NCBI GenBank assembly: GCA_002281775.1
Contig: NCGY01000003.1
Coordinates: 261,182-325,181 of the forward strand
DNA: 64,000 bases
Direction: 5' to 3'
Source of the DNA: Hydrogenophilales bacterium 16-64-46
GTDB taxonomy: Bacteria > Pseudomonadota > Gammaproteobacteria > Burkholderiales > Thiobacillaceae
Part shown: one piece after another, positions 47,803 through 56,028 of the stretch
Layout of the letters: the number at the start of each line of letters is the position of its first letter
How positions within the stretch are numbered: the stretch's first letter is position 1
The notes under the pieces: generated by a model
Seen by the model: the letters and a program-made list of their open reading frames with translations, nothing else
Told to the model about the DNA's origin: nothing
Databases searched by the model: none
Program-made: the position numbers and the translations under genes

Positions 47803-48120
47803 TCAAGCTGCTTTCGCATGCAGCCGTACCCCCAGCGCCCGCGCAACCTTCAGCACCGTCGCAAAGCTCGGATTACCATTCTCGCTGAGCGCCTTGTACA
47901 GGCTCTCCCGGCTCAACCCCGCATCACGCGCCACCTGCGACATGCCTTTCGCGCGGGCGATGTCTCCCAGCGCGCGGGCGATGCCGGCGGCGTCGTCCGG
48001 CGCCTCTTCCAGCCAGGCATCGAGGTAGGCGGCCATTTCCTCGGGCGTGCGCAGTTGCTCGGCCACATCGTAGGGCACGGTTCTGGTCTTGGCGGCAGGT
48101 TTGGCTGCTATCTTGCGCAT
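47803..48120 (-). CDS. addiction-module antidote-type HTH protein without a visible toxin
   Basis: A 105-residue DNA-binding protein. PYDVAEQLRTPEEMAAYLDAWLEEA followed by a helix-turn-helix (MSQVARDAGLSRESLYKALSENGNPSFATVLKVARALGV) is the pattern of the HigA-like antidote family that pairs with RelE/HigB-type toxins encoded just upstream. Here the upstream neighbour on the same strand is an unrelated secreted peptide gene, so the antitoxin appears orphaned. A longer start overlapping that gene is possible (MGMRPSSSKAM). Confidence 0.8.
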   Translation of the reverse strand: MRKIAAKPAAKTRTVPYDVAEQLRTPEEMAAYLDAWLEEAPDDAAGIARALGDIARAKGMSQVARDAGLSRESLYKALSENGNPSFATVLKVARALGVRLHAKAA

Positions 48121-48124
48121 GGCC

Positions 48125-48403
48125 TTACTCGACGATGGCCTCATCCCCATGACACGTACACCCCGGCTCGGTGCTGACGGTGTTGTCGCAGCACACGATC
48201 TTGCCGGCGCGGCAGCCGCAGACGCCCTTGTTTTTCTTGCAGCAGGCGAGCTGGGCGACGTGCAGGTTCGATTTTGCGCCGGTGGTGCAGGCGGCGGGCG
48301 TTGATGCGGCCTGGAGGTCGAAGCTGGCCGGCTTGTCGGCGGCGAAGGCGGGCGCGGCGGCGAACAGCAGGGCGGCGAAGGCGAGGGATAGGTGCAGACG
48401 CAT
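48125..48403 (-). CDS. small secreted cysteine-rich protein
   Basis: A 92-residue precursor: signal peptide LHLSLAFAALLFAAAPAFA (cut before ADKP) and a mature peptide of about 71 residues with ten cysteines, concentrated in ACCKKNKGVCGCRAGKIVCC and the GCTCHGD end. The paired CC and CxC spacing suggests metal binding or several disulfides. GGGAG lies about 8 bases before the ATG. I do not recognise the function; the CC-D-x-T-x-S core occurs in small betaproteobacterial exported proteins of unknown role. Confidence 0.75.
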   Translation of the reverse strand: MRLHLSLAFAALLFAAAPAFAADKPASFDLQAASTPAACTTGAKSNLHVAQLACCKKNKGVCGCRAGKIVCCDNTVSTEPGCTCHGDEAIVE

Positions 48404-48485
48404 GACGGACTCCCAAGGGAAACGGACGGTGTCACTATAGCGCGGACGGGGACGGTTCGATGCGGCCCTGCCCGGTAAACAATCC

Positions 48486-49649
48486 TTACGGCGCGGCGGG
48501 TTTGGGCAGCGCGCCCAGCAATAGACTGGCCAGCACGAGCACGGCGGCGAGGGTGCCAAAGGCGCTGCCGTAACCGGCGATGCCAATGATGAAACCGGTG
48601 AGCACGGGGCCGATGGACTGGCCGACATCCATGACGGTGCGCAGCACGCCCATCGAGGCACCGTAGCGGCCGTCTTGGGTGAGGTCGGCAACGAGCGCAG
48701 TGGTGGACGAGGTGACGGTGGCGAAGCCGGTGCCGAACACCAGGCTCAGTACGGTGAGACTGACAAAGCCCCCGGCCAGGGGGAAGAGCGCCACGCTTAC
48801 CGCGCCGACGAGCAGCCCCGGCACGATCACGGCGGGGCGGCCGACGCGGTCGGAGAGGCGGCCCATGATGGGCTTGGCGAAGACGATGCTGACGAGCTGC
48901 ACGCCGAGGATGACGCCGATCTGCCACGCGGGAATGCCCAGCGACGAGGCGTAGAGCGCGAGAAAAGCCTCGACGGCACCGAACACCAGGTACTGCGCGG
49001 CCTCGACCGTGCTCACCAGCAGGATGCCGCGGTCCTTCAGCACGGTGACGAGGCTGGGCCAGAAGCGCGGCAGTTCGCGCCGTGGGGTGCGCGTGTCGTG
49101 CTTGTCTCTGAGCAGAAGGCCGGCGGCGAACGCGATCACGCCGCTGACCGCGCAGGCGAGGTAGACGGCGCGAAAGCTCGCCAGCGAGATGAGCGCGCCG
49201 CCGAGGAAGGGCGCAATCGAACGCCCGACGATGGTGACCGAGGAATAGGTGGACAGCCGGGCTGCGCGGTCGGCGACATATCTTTCCGCAATCGCTGCGG
49301 AAGCGACGGTACCGAAGATGGCGGTGGCGAAGCCGTGGTAGAAGCGCACCACCATCAGTTGCCAGGCGTTGGCGACGAGCAGGTAGAGAAACGGCGCGGT
49401 GGCGAAGACGACCAGCGAGGTGACGAGCAGACGGCGCTTGCCAAGAATGTCGGACAAGACGCCGGCGGGATAGCTCACCAGCACGCCGGGCAGGGTCGAG
49501 GCCATGACGATCCAGCCGATTTCTGCGGGCGTCGCCTTCAGCGCCTCGGCGAAGAGCGGCAGCACCGGCGTCTTCGACATCGTCGAGCTGAGAATGGCGA
49601 AACCACCGACTAGGGCGATGATGACAAAAAACCGGGCCTCGGACTTCAT
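48486..49649 (-). CDS. major facilitator superfamily transporter
   Basis: Inner-membrane transporter of 387 residues with 12 predicted helices. The MFS loop 2-3 signature is seen as AGVLSDILGKRRLL and its repeat in the second half as GRLSDRVGRPAVI. The first helix is FFVIIALVGGFAILSSTM. It looks like a drug:H+ antiporter-type MFS; substrate unknown. The start at 49649 (MKSEARF) precedes helix 1; longer starts run into the tRNA. Confidence 0.88.
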   Translation of the reverse strand: MKSEARFFVIIALVGGFAILSSTMSKTPVLPLFAEALKATPAEIGWIVMASTLPGVLVSYPAGVLSDILGKRRLLVTSLVVFATAPFLYLLVANAWQLMVVRFYHGFATAIFGTVASAAIAERYVADRAARLSTYSSVTIVGRSIAPFLGGALISLASFRAVYLACAVSGVIAFAAGLLLRDKHDTRTPRRELPRFWPSLVTVLKDRGILLVSTVEAAQYLVFGAVEAFLALYASSLGIPAWQIGVILGVQLVSIVFAKPIMGRLSDRVGRPAVIVPGLLVGAVSVALFPLAGGFVSLTVLSLVFGTGFATVTSSTTALVADLTQDGRYGASMGVLRTVMDVGQSIGPVLTGFIIGIAGYGSAFGTLAAVLVLASLLLGALPKPAAP

Positions 49650-49747
49650 GGGCACAGGGGGTATCTCCCGATTCTGACCGGGCCCGACAGGGCGGAATCG
49701 GCCTTCCGCCTCGCTGTGTGCTTGCGGCTGCGGCGAACCAGTGAACA

Positions 49748-49775
49748 AAAACGCCGCTCGATCGAGCGGCGTTTT
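49748..49775 (-). terminator. 28-base perfect palindrome ending tRNA-Thr transcription
   Basis: AAAACGCCGCTCGA (49748-49761) followed by its reverse complement (49762-49775). On the minus strand it reads as a 10-bp GC-rich stem bordered by A and T runs, 8 bases after the tRNA. Confidence 0.85.
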
Positions 49776-49783
49776 CTTGCAAC

Positions 49784-49859
49784 TGGTGCCGGCGATCGGA
49801 ATCGAACTGACGACCTTCGCATTACGAATGCGCTGCTCTACCAACTGAGCTACGCCGGC
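49784..49859 (-). tRNA. tRNA-Thr (anticodon CGT)
   Basis: 76 bases on the minus strand: acceptor GCCGGCG/CGCCGGC, D arm GCTC-AGTTGGTA-GAGC, anticodon loop TTCGTAA (CGT, reading ACG), T loop TTCGATT, discriminator A and an encoded CCA. The T stem has an A-C mismatch at one pair. Position 27-43 is G-A, as I recall for other threonine tRNAs of this type. It lies 45 bases after gltX, and ATTATA at 49874-49879 may be its -10 box. Confidence 0.95.
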
Positions 49860-49904
49860 GAAAAACAGCGCGCATTATAGCCAAAACGCTGTGGCTTGGG
49901 GCGC

Positions 49905-51293
49905 TTACAGCGCGGCTTTCAGGCGCGAAACCACCTTGTCGCGGCCGATCAGTTCCAGGGTGGCGTCGATGGCCGGAGTCTGCGTTTCGCCGGTGACGAG
50001 CACGCGCACCGGCATCGCCAGCCTGGGCATCTTGAGGCCATGCGCGGCGAGGGTTTCTTTGAAGGCGGCAGAAATAGCGGCGCGTTCCCAGGCGATGGAG
50101 CCGAGCCTGGAGACGAGTTCGCTCAGCGCCGGCAGCACTTCGGGAGTGACGTGCTGCGCCAGCAGGTCGGGCGTGGGGTGCAGGGTGCGGTAGAACAGGG
50201 TGGCGGCGTCGGCCAGCTCCGCTATCGTGGCGGCGCGTTCCTTCACCAGCGCGACGACGGCGGTGAGGGCGGGGCCATCGTCGGGGTTCGCGCCGTTCCT
50301 CAGCAGGAAGGGGCGCATGAGATGCGCCAGGCGCGCGTCGTCGGCCACCTTGATGTACTGCTGGTTGAGCCAGCGCAGCTTTTCAGTATTGAACTGCGCG
50401 GCCGACGGTGTGATGTGGTCGAGGTTGAACCACTGCACGAACTGTTCGCGGCTGAAAATCTCGGCGTCGCCGTGCGACCAGCCGAGCCGGGCGAGATAGT
50501 TGATCACCGCCTCCGGCAGGTAGCCTTCGTCGAAATACTGCATCACCGACACCGCGCCGTGGCGCTTGGACAGCTTGGTGCCGTCGTCGCCGAGGATCAT
50601 CGACAGGTGGGCGTACTGCGGCACCGTCGCGCCCAGCGCCTTCAGGATGTTGATCTGGCGCGGGGTGTTGTTGACGTGGTCGTCGCCGCGGATGACGTGG
50701 CTGATCTGCATGTCCCAGTCGTCCACCACCACGCAGAAATTGTAGGTGGGCGTGCCGTCGGCGCGCGCGATGATGAGGTCGTCGAGCTCGGCGTTGGCGA
50801 ATTCGATCGTGCCCTTGACCAGATCCTTCCACGCCACCGTGCCTTCGGTCGGGTTGCGGAAACGGATCACCGGTTGCACGCCGGCCGGCGGGACCGGTAG
50901 CGTCTTGCCGGGCTCGGGACGCCAGCGGCCGTCGTAGCGCGGTTTTTCGTTGCGCGCGCGCTGCGCTTCGCGCATGGCGTCGAGTTCTTCGGTGCTGCAA
51001 TAGCAGAGGTAGGCCTGGCCACTCGCCAGCATCTGTTCGATCACTTCCTTGTAGCGATACAGGCGTTTGGTCTGGTAGAACGGGCCCTCGTCGTGGTTGA
51101 GGTCGAGCCAGGCCATGCCGTCGAGGATGGCCTGCACTGCCTCGGGCGTGGAGCGTGCCACGTCGGTGTCCTCGATGCGCAGGATGAACTGCCCGCCGTG
51201 GTGACGCGCGAACGCCCACGAAAACAGCGCGGTGCGGGCACCGCCAATGTGCAGATAGCCGGTGGGCGAAGGAGCGAAGCGGGTGCGGATCAT
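49905..51293 (-). CDS. gltX: glutamate--tRNA ligase
   Basis: Charges tRNA-Glu. Class I synthetase of 462 residues with the HIGH-type motif [18 protein letters not shown], the KMSKS-type [11 protein letters not shown] and the [11 protein letters not shown] region. The tetrad C-Y-C ([11 protein letters not shown]) of the zinc region is partly kept. The start [10 protein letters not shown] at 51293 is ten codons inside the longer frame. Followed by tRNA-Thr on the same strand and divergent from tRNA-Val. Confidence 0.96.
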   Translation of the reverse strand: MIRTRFAPSPTGYLHIGGARTALFSWAFARHHGGQFILRIEDTDVARSTPEAVQAILDGMAWLDLNHDEGPFYQTKRLYRYKEVIEQMLASGQAYLCYCSTEELDAMREAQRARNEKPRYDGRWRPEPGKTLPVPPAGVQPVIRFRNPTEGTVAWKDLVKGTIEFANAELDDLIIARADGTPTYNFCVVVDDWDMQISHVIRGDDHVNNTPRQINILKALGATVPQYAHLSMILGDDGTKLSKRHGAVSVMQYFDEGYLPEAVINYLARLGWSHGDAEIFSREQFVQWFNLDHITPSAAQFNTEKLRWLNQQYIKVADDARLAHLMRPFLLRNGANPDDGPALTAVVALVKERAATIAELADAATLFYRTLHPTPDLLAQHVTPEVLPALSELVSRLGSIAWERAAISAAFKETLAAHGLKMPRLAMPVRVLVTGETQTPAIDATLELIGRDKVVSRLKAAL

Positions 51294-51347
51294 GGGCGGG
51301 GTGCGCGGCAAAAAGATGGGCATTTTACCGGATCGGACGCCGCCAAA

Positions 51348-51377
51348 TTGACCTTGGCAGCCGGGTTGTGGTTTAAT
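51348..51377 (+). promoter_or_regulatory. promoter of tRNA-Val
   Basis: TTGACC (51348-51353), 18-base spacer, TTTAAT (51372-51377); the tRNA begins 14 bases after the -10 box. Confidence 0.65.
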
Positions 51378-51390
51378 TCGCGCCGCTTCG

Positions 51391-51462
51391 GGGCAGTTAG
51401 CTCAGCGGTAGAGCATCGCCTTCACACGGCGGGGGTCACAGGTTCAAACCCTGTACTGCCCA
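51391..51462 (+). tRNA. tRNA-Val (anticodon CAC)
   Basis: 72 bases: acceptor GGGCAGT/ACTGCCC, D arm GCTC-AGCGGTA-GAGC, anticodon stem TCGCC/GGCGG with loop TTCACAC (CAC, reading GTG), T arm ACAGG-TTCAAAC-CCTGT, discriminator A. CCA is not encoded (GATG follows). Confidence 0.95.
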
Positions 51463-51553
51463 GATGCGGGCTTCTCTGACGATCTCGCGATCTTCACTTC
51501 GTCTGCCTCGATTGGTGTTGCCACACGTGCAACGGGCCGTCGCAGGAACCCCT

Positions 51554-53014
51554 ATGACTACAGAAACTCTTTCAGCCGGCCCGGCGTTTACCGAGCTCGG
51601 TCTCGCCGAACCCATTCTGCGTGCCGTCGCCGACACCGGCTACACCACGCCCACCCCCATCCAGGCGCAGGCCATTCCGCAGGTGCTGGCCGGCGGCGAC
51701 CTGCTCGCCGCCGCGCAAACAGGAACAGGGAAAACCGCCGGCTTCACCCTGCCGATCCTGCATCATCTTTCGACCCGCGAGGTGCCGGCTAAACCCGGCC
51801 GCCCGCGCTGCCTGATCCTGGTGCCCACGCGCGAACTCGCCGCGCAGGTCGAGGAATCGGTGAAAACCTACGGCAAGTACCTGTCGCTCAGTTCGATGGT
51901 GATGTTCGGCGGCGTCAACATCAATCCGCAGTTCAAGGCGCTGAAATCGCGCGTCGACATCCTCGTCGCCACGCCCGGGCGCCTGCTCGACCACCTGGGG
52001 CAGAAGACGGTCGACCTGTCCGGCGTCGAAATCCTGGTGCTCGACGAAGCCGACCGCATGCTCGACATGGGCTTCATCCGCGACATCAAGAAGGTGCTCG
52101 CGGTGCTGCCGAAGCAGCGCCAGAACCTGCTGTTCTCGGCCACCTTCTCCGACGAAATCCGCACGCTCGCCAACGGCCTGCTGCACAACCCCAAAAGCGT
52201 CGAAGTCGCGCGCCGCAACACCACGGTGGAAGTCGTCGAGCAATCGATGCACCGCGTGCCACAGGCGCACAAGCGCGACCTGCTGGCGCATCTCATCAGG
52301 CAGAACGACTGGCAGCAGGTGCTGGTGTTCACCCGCACCAAGCACGGGGCCAACAAGCTCGCCGAAAAGCTGATCAAGGACGGCATCACCGCCGCCGCCA
52401 TCCACGGCAACAAGAGCCAGTCGGCGCGTACCAAGGCGCTGGCGAGCTTCAAGGACGGCAGCGTGCGCGTGCTCGTTGCCACCGACATCGCCGCGCGCGG
52501 TATCGACATCGACCAGCTGCCGCAGGTGGTTAACTTCGAACTGCCGAATGTGCCGGAAGACTACGTGCACCGCATCGGCCGTACCGGCCGCGCGGGTGCC
52601 ACGGGCTCCGCGCTGTCGCTGGTCGACGACGAGGAAATGAGCTATCTGCGCGACATCGAAAAGCTCATCAAGCGCGCCATCGTGCGGGTGGAAGTCGACC
52701 CTGGATTTGTGCCGCCGGCCAAACACGAACTGATGTCCGACAAGCGTCCACCGCGTCAGCCGCAGGGTCGCGGTGCCCCGCGCCAGAACAACGGTCCGCG
52801 CCAGGGGCAATCTCAAGGCAGGGGCCAGTCGCAAGGCCAGGGCCAGCCCGGCAGCCGCAGCGCCGCCGGACGCGCGCCGCAGGGCCAGGGCAAACCAAGT
52901 GCGGCGGCCGCCAAACCTTCGCCCAAGCCCGGCCCGCAGCCCGCCGCACATCCCAAGAAGCCGCGTCCGCAGGCAGCCTTGTTCTCGTCCAAACCCGGGT
53001 CGAGGGGGCATTGA
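51554..53014 (+). CDS. rhlE: second DEAD-box RNA helicase, RhlE type
   Basis: ATP-dependent RNA helicase of 486 residues with [69 protein letters not shown] and [10 protein letters not shown]. The tail (about residues 400-486) is a Gly/Gln/Pro/Arg-rich disordered extension (repeated GQSQG units), different from the RPER-type tail of the helicase at 12048. The start MTTETLS at 51554 has AGGA 6 bases upstream. The two RhlE paralogues in one window suggest specialised roles. Confidence 0.9.
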   Translation: MTTETLSAGPAFTELGLAEPILRAVADTGYTTPTPIQAQAIPQVLAGGDLLAAAQTGTGKTAGFTLPILHHLSTREVPAKPGRPRCLILVPTRELAAQVEESVKTYGKYLSLSSMVMFGGVNINPQFKALKSRVDILVATPGRLLDHLGQKTVDLSGVEILVLDEADRMLDMGFIRDIKKVLAVLPKQRQNLLFSATFSDEIRTLANGLLHNPKSVEVARRNTTVEVVEQSMHRVPQAHKRDLLAHLIRQNDWQQVLVFTRTKHGANKLAEKLIKDGITAAAIHGNKSQSARTKALASFKDGSVRVLVATDIAARGIDIDQLPQVVNFELPNVPEDYVHRIGRTGRAGATGSALSLVDDEEMSYLRDIEKLIKRAIVRVEVDPGFVPPAKHELMSDKRPPRQPQGRGAPRQNNGPRQGQSQGRGQSQGQGQPGSRSAAGRAPQGQGKPSAAAAKPSPKPGPQPAAHPKKPRPQAALFSSKPGSRGH

Positions 53015-53016
53015 TT

Positions 53017-53155
53017 CGGGGCTTTAGGGGCTAAGGGTTAGGGGCTAGGATTTAGGGATTAGGGGGCTTGTGAGGCTTCGCCTCGTTCCATGAATTCATG
53101 AGGCGCAGCGAAGCTACAAATTCCCTAGCCCCTAAATCCTAACCCTAGCCCCTGA
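53017..53155. repeat. G-rich telomere-like imperfect palindrome between helicase and methyltransferase
   Basis: Left arm (53030-53066) is built of TTAGGGGCTAAGGG- and TTAGGGATTAGGGG-type units. The right arm (53121-53155) is its imperfect reverse complement (CCCTAGCCCCTAAATCC...). Between them a second imperfect inverted pair (GGCTTCGCCTC and GAGGCGCAGCGAAGC) surrounds ATGAATTCAT. Five runs of three or more G in the left arm could form a quadruplex. It fills the whole intergenic space and leaves no ribosome-binding site for the next gene. Confidence 0.8.
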
Positions 53156-53159
53156 ACGC

Positions 53160-54659
53160 ATGGACACCCTTGCCAGCTACGACGAACTCCCCTACGACAG
53201 CCTGCCGCTGCCGGAAACGCAGCCGGACGTGCTCGCCGCGCTGGCCAGGCTGCACGGCTTTAACGCGCCTGATCCGCGCCGCGCGCGCATTCTCGAACTG
53301 GGCTGTGCGCAGGGCGGCAACCTGATTCCGCTCGCCTGGCGCTGGCCCGAATCGGACTGCGTGGGGGTGGAACTCTCGCGCGTGCAGGCTGCGGCCGGTG
53401 CCGATTTCGTGCAGCGCCTGGGGCTCGCCAACGCACGCATCGTGCACGCCGACCTCGCCGCGCTGCCGGCCGATCTCGGCAGCTTCGACTACATCCTCGC
53501 CCACGGCGTGTTCTCCTGGGTGCCGCCGGCGGTGCAGGGGGCGCTGCTCGACGTCTGCCGCCGGCACCTGTCGCCCCAAGGTCTCGCCTACGTCAGCTTC
53601 AACGTCGCCGCCGGCTGGCAGCGCCTGCAGCCGCTGCGCGCGGCGCTGCTCGAACGCACCGCCGCCGGACTGCCCGCGCCCGAACGACACCGCCAGGCGC
53701 TCGCCGTGCTCGCCGATCTGGAAGCCGAGTGGCGCGATCCGCTGCTGCTGAAGGAAATCGCCTACCTCAGGACCGCTGCGCCGTCCTACCTCTTCCATGA
53801 ATACCTGGCCGACACCAACGCGCCGATGCCGTTTGCCGAATTCACCGCTGCCCTCGACGCGCACGGTCTGCGCTACGTCGGCGAGGCCGGCCCGCGCCGC
53901 GCACGGGTGGCGCTGGAAGACGCCTGGGGCCTGATTCCGGAAAGCATGGCCGGGCGCTGGCAGGACGCCGAGATCGCGCTCGACGACGCCTTCGCCACGC
54001 GCTTTCGCCGCGCCATGATCGCGCGCGACGACGCACCCTGCGCGCAGCCGCCGCACCCCGATGCCATGGCGGACCTGGCCTTCCATGCGGACCTGGCCTG
54101 CGAGGAGGACATCGATCTCGACGCCGACGTGGCGCAGCGCTTCGTCAACCCGGCCGGCAATCACTTTCCGGTTGTGTCGCCCGCCCTGAAGGCGGCGCTG
54201 ATGCTGCTGTCCATGCGCTATCCCGTCGCGCTCGACTACGCCAGCCTTGTCGACGCCACGCGCGCGCTGCTCGCCGACCACGGCGCGGCGGATCTGGACG
54301 AGCCCGCGTTCCGCGAGGCGCTGTTCGACCTGGTCATGCTGCACGGCGTCACACCCACCGTGTGGCCCGGCCGCTTCGCCGACGAGCCGGGCGAGCGGCC
54401 GCGCGCGCACGACCTCGCCCGCGCGCAGGCACGCACCTCCGGCTGGGTCGTCAGCGGCGCACGCCACGTGGCCGTCGACCTCGACCTCGCCGGCCGCCTG
54501 CTGCTCGGCGTGCTCGACGGCAGCCGCAGCCTCGACGAGCTCGCCGCCTGGATGCAGGCCCAGCTCGCCGAAAACGGCCTCGACCTGCCGCTGGAACAGG
54601 TCGAGGAACTCACCCGCCGGCAGCTCTGGCTGTACGTGCGGCAGGGGCTGCTGGTTTAA
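53160..54659 (+). CDS. SAM methyltransferase with methyltransferase regulatory domain
   Basis: A 499-residue protein. Residues 1-170 form a class I methyltransferase (ILELGCAQGGNLIPLAWRWPES for motif I, VGVELSRVQ acidic loop, FDYILAHGVFSWVP). Residues 200-290 look like the methyltransferase regulatory domain (LFHEYLADTNAPMPFAEF) seen in rickettsial protein-lysine methyltransferases, and a C-terminal helical part follows. The substrate is unknown; protein methylation is plausible by analogy. The ATG at 53160 lies directly after a G-rich palindrome with no Shine-Dalgarno sequence; an internal start is possible but would truncate the fold. Confidence 0.8.
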   Translation: MDTLASYDELPYDSLPLPETQPDVLAALARLHGFNAPDPRRARILELGCAQGGNLIPLAWRWPESDCVGVELSRVQAAAGADFVQRLGLANARIVHADLAALPADLGSFDYILAHGVFSWVPPAVQGALLDVCRRHLSPQGLAYVSFNVAAGWQRLQPLRAALLERTAAGLPAPERHRQALAVLADLEAEWRDPLLLKEIAYLRTAAPSYLFHEYLADTNAPMPFAEFTAALDAHGLRYVGEAGPRRARVALEDAWGLIPESMAGRWQDAEIALDDAFATRFRRAMIARDDAPCAQPPHPDAMADLAFHADLACEEDIDLDADVAQRFVNPAGNHFPVVSPALKAALMLLSMRYPVALDYASLVDATRALLADHGAADLDEPAFREALFDLVMLHGVTPTVWPGRFADEPGERPRAHDLARAQARTSGWVVSGARHVAVDLDLAGRLLLGVLDGSRSLDELAAWMQAQLAENGLDLPLEQVEELTRRQLWLYVRQGLLV

Positions 54660-54680
54660 CGGCACATTTCTATATGACGC

Positions 54681-54709
54681 TTGACGTTATATAACGTATT
54701 TCGTTATGG
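54681..54709 (+). promoter_or_regulatory. higBA promoter and operator palindrome
   Basis: TTGACG (54681-54686) with TTATGG 17 bases on (54704-54709), and the 14-base perfect palindrome ACGTTATATAACGT at 54684-54697 inside it. HigA antitoxins repress by binding such palindromes over their own promoter. Confidence 0.6.
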
Positions 54710-54715
54710 TTTGGC

Positions 54716-54996
54716 ATGATTCTCGATTTTTCCGACAAGGAAACCGAAGCGATCTGGCAGGGCGAACGTTCGCGAAGATTGTCTGCGAGCATCCAGGACA
54801 TCGCACGGCGCAAACTTCGCATGCTGAACAATGCACAGCATCTCGATGATTTGCGCATCCGCCAGCCAATCGCCTGGAAGCCTTGAAGGGAAATCGCAAG
54901 GGGCAGCACAGCATCCGCATCAACGACCAGTGGCGGATCTGTTTTGTCTGGAAAGACGGCAATTGCAGCCTGGTCGGGATTGTCGACTACCACTGA
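54716..54996 (+). pseudogene. higB: higB-type toxin gene with a one-base frameshift
   Basis: The start MILDFSDKETEAIWQGERSR and the end (IRINDQWRICFVWKDG ... VDYH) are those of a HigB/RelE-family mRNA-cleaving toxin. The frame breaks at about 54859 where one C appears to be missing (ATCCGCC where ATCCCGCC would restore I-P-P-A-N-R). The first frame then stops at 54885-54887. Total length 281 bases is one short of a 93-codon gene. Either a real inactivating deletion or a sequencing error. Followed by an intact higA. Confidence 0.8.
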
Positions 54997-55009
54997 TCCG
55001 GAGAACAGC

Positions 55010-55300
55010 GTGGCCAAATTGAAAAACATTCACCCAGGCGAAATCCTGCTCGAGGAATTCCTCACCCCCATGGGCATCAGCCAGAATGCCCTGGCGCGCG
55101 CCATTGGCGTGCCGCCCCGGCGCATCAACGAGATCGTATTAGGCAAGCGTGGTATCAGCGCCGATACTGCCCTGCGCCTGTCCCGCGCGTTCGGAACCAG
55201 CGCGGGATTCTGGATGGGCCTGCAGGCGGATTACGACCTGGAGGAAGCGCGCAAGCTGATCGATGCGGCGCTCAAGAACATGGAAAAACTCGCGGCCTGA
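55010..55300 (+). CDS. higA: HigA family antitoxin
   Basis: XRE-type DNA-binding antitoxin of 96 residues. IHPGEILLEEFLTPMGISQNALARAIGVPPRRINEIVLGKRGISADTALRLSRAFG is the standard HigA helix-turn-helix, and the C-terminal WMGLQADYDLEEARK follows. GTG start with GGAG 6 bases upstream. It would neutralise HigB and repress the palindrome at 54684. With the toxin frameshifted it may survive as a plain repressor. Confidence 0.9.
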   Translation: MAKLKNIHPGEILLEEFLTPMGISQNALARAIGVPPRRINEIVLGKRGISADTALRLSRAFGTSAGFWMGLQADYDLEEARKLIDAALKNMEKLAA

Positions 55301-55366
55301 AGCCCGCTGCGCACACGGCGATACGTGGTCTAGTCTGGAAAGCACAGACCGCTTTCAGGAGACGCC

Positions 55367-55743
55367 ATGCTGCTTCCTGCCATCCGGGCCCGCTTTGCGT
55401 GCCGCGAGTTCGTTCCTGACCAGGCACTGAGCCCGGAACAGCTTGCCGAACTGATCGAGGCCGGCTGGCTCGCGCCGTCTGCCTTCGGGCTCGAACCCTG
55501 GCGCTTCGTCGTCGTCACCGATCCCGGTAAACGCGCCGCCGTCGCCCACGCCTGCTTCGACCAGCCCGCCGCGCGCAGCGCGCCGGCCTTCATCGTCGTC
55601 GTCGCCCTCGTCGATGCGCTCGAACCCGAGCTGCGCTGCGTGCGGCGATGGAGATACCGGCTGGCGAGGTGCCGGCGTTGGTGATTGTGGTGGGGCGGTG
55701 TGCTGAGGGGCAGCCGGAGAGGGTGCGCAAACTTGGTGAATGA
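55367..55743 (+). pseudogene. nitroreductase with the central region deleted
   Basis: The first 85 or so codons read as an FMN nitroreductase N-terminus (AIRARFACREF, LSPEQLAELIEAGWLAPSAFGLEPWRFVVV). The reading frame then leaves the family near 55640. From 55648 a different frame reads MEIPAGEVPALVIVVGRCAE to a TGA at 55743, matching a nitroreductase C-terminus. About 80-100 central codons are missing. Almost certainly a nonfunctional remnant. Confidence 0.7.
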
Positions 55744-55774
55744 GAGCTTGGGATCGTTCCCTTGGAAACGCGTG

Positions 55775-56011
55775 TTACGGGTAAAACCGTGGTCTGTCCC
55801 CTGTTGTTCCCTGTTGTTCTCTGTTGTTCTGCTGCTGTTGTTCTGGATTGATGCCAATTCGATCTGGTTGATACGTTTGGGAAATATACGCACAGAGGGC
55901 ACCAAGAACTCCAAGGATGAAGTAATCAAACTTCTCAGTTGATTCACGCCATTTTTCATAGACGCTGTCGCTTCTGGCTGTGGACATATTTGTATCCGCC
56001 AAATTAGGCAT
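55775..56011 (-). pseudogene. truncated small membrane protein
   Basis: A 78-codon frame whose first 55 residues look like a genuine protein: a charged N-terminus (YEKWRESTEKFDY) and one membrane helix (FILGVLGALCAYISQTY). The rest (EQQQQNNREQQGTTGD...) is translated from the CTGTTGTTC tandem repeat and the REP-like 18-mer. The native protein probably continued into more membrane segments that were lost when the repeat tract arrived. Confidence 0.5.
55784..55846. repeat. REP-like 18-mer followed by CTGTTGTTC tandem repeats
   Basis: AAACCGTGGTCTGTCCCC (55784-55801) is the motif also seen inverted at 47763-47780. It leads straight into four decameric units of the form CTGTTGTTCN (55801-55846), the last displaced by GCTG. 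Confidence 0.7.
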
Positions 56012-56028
56012 CGTTTGTTAGGGACACG

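Noticed and set aside
47150..48120. GNAT plus HTH gene as a GNAT-type toxin-antitoxin pair
   Set aside because: 185 bases of repeats separate them, gene order is reversed for such systems, and known GNAT toxins pair with ribbon-helix-helix antitoxins.
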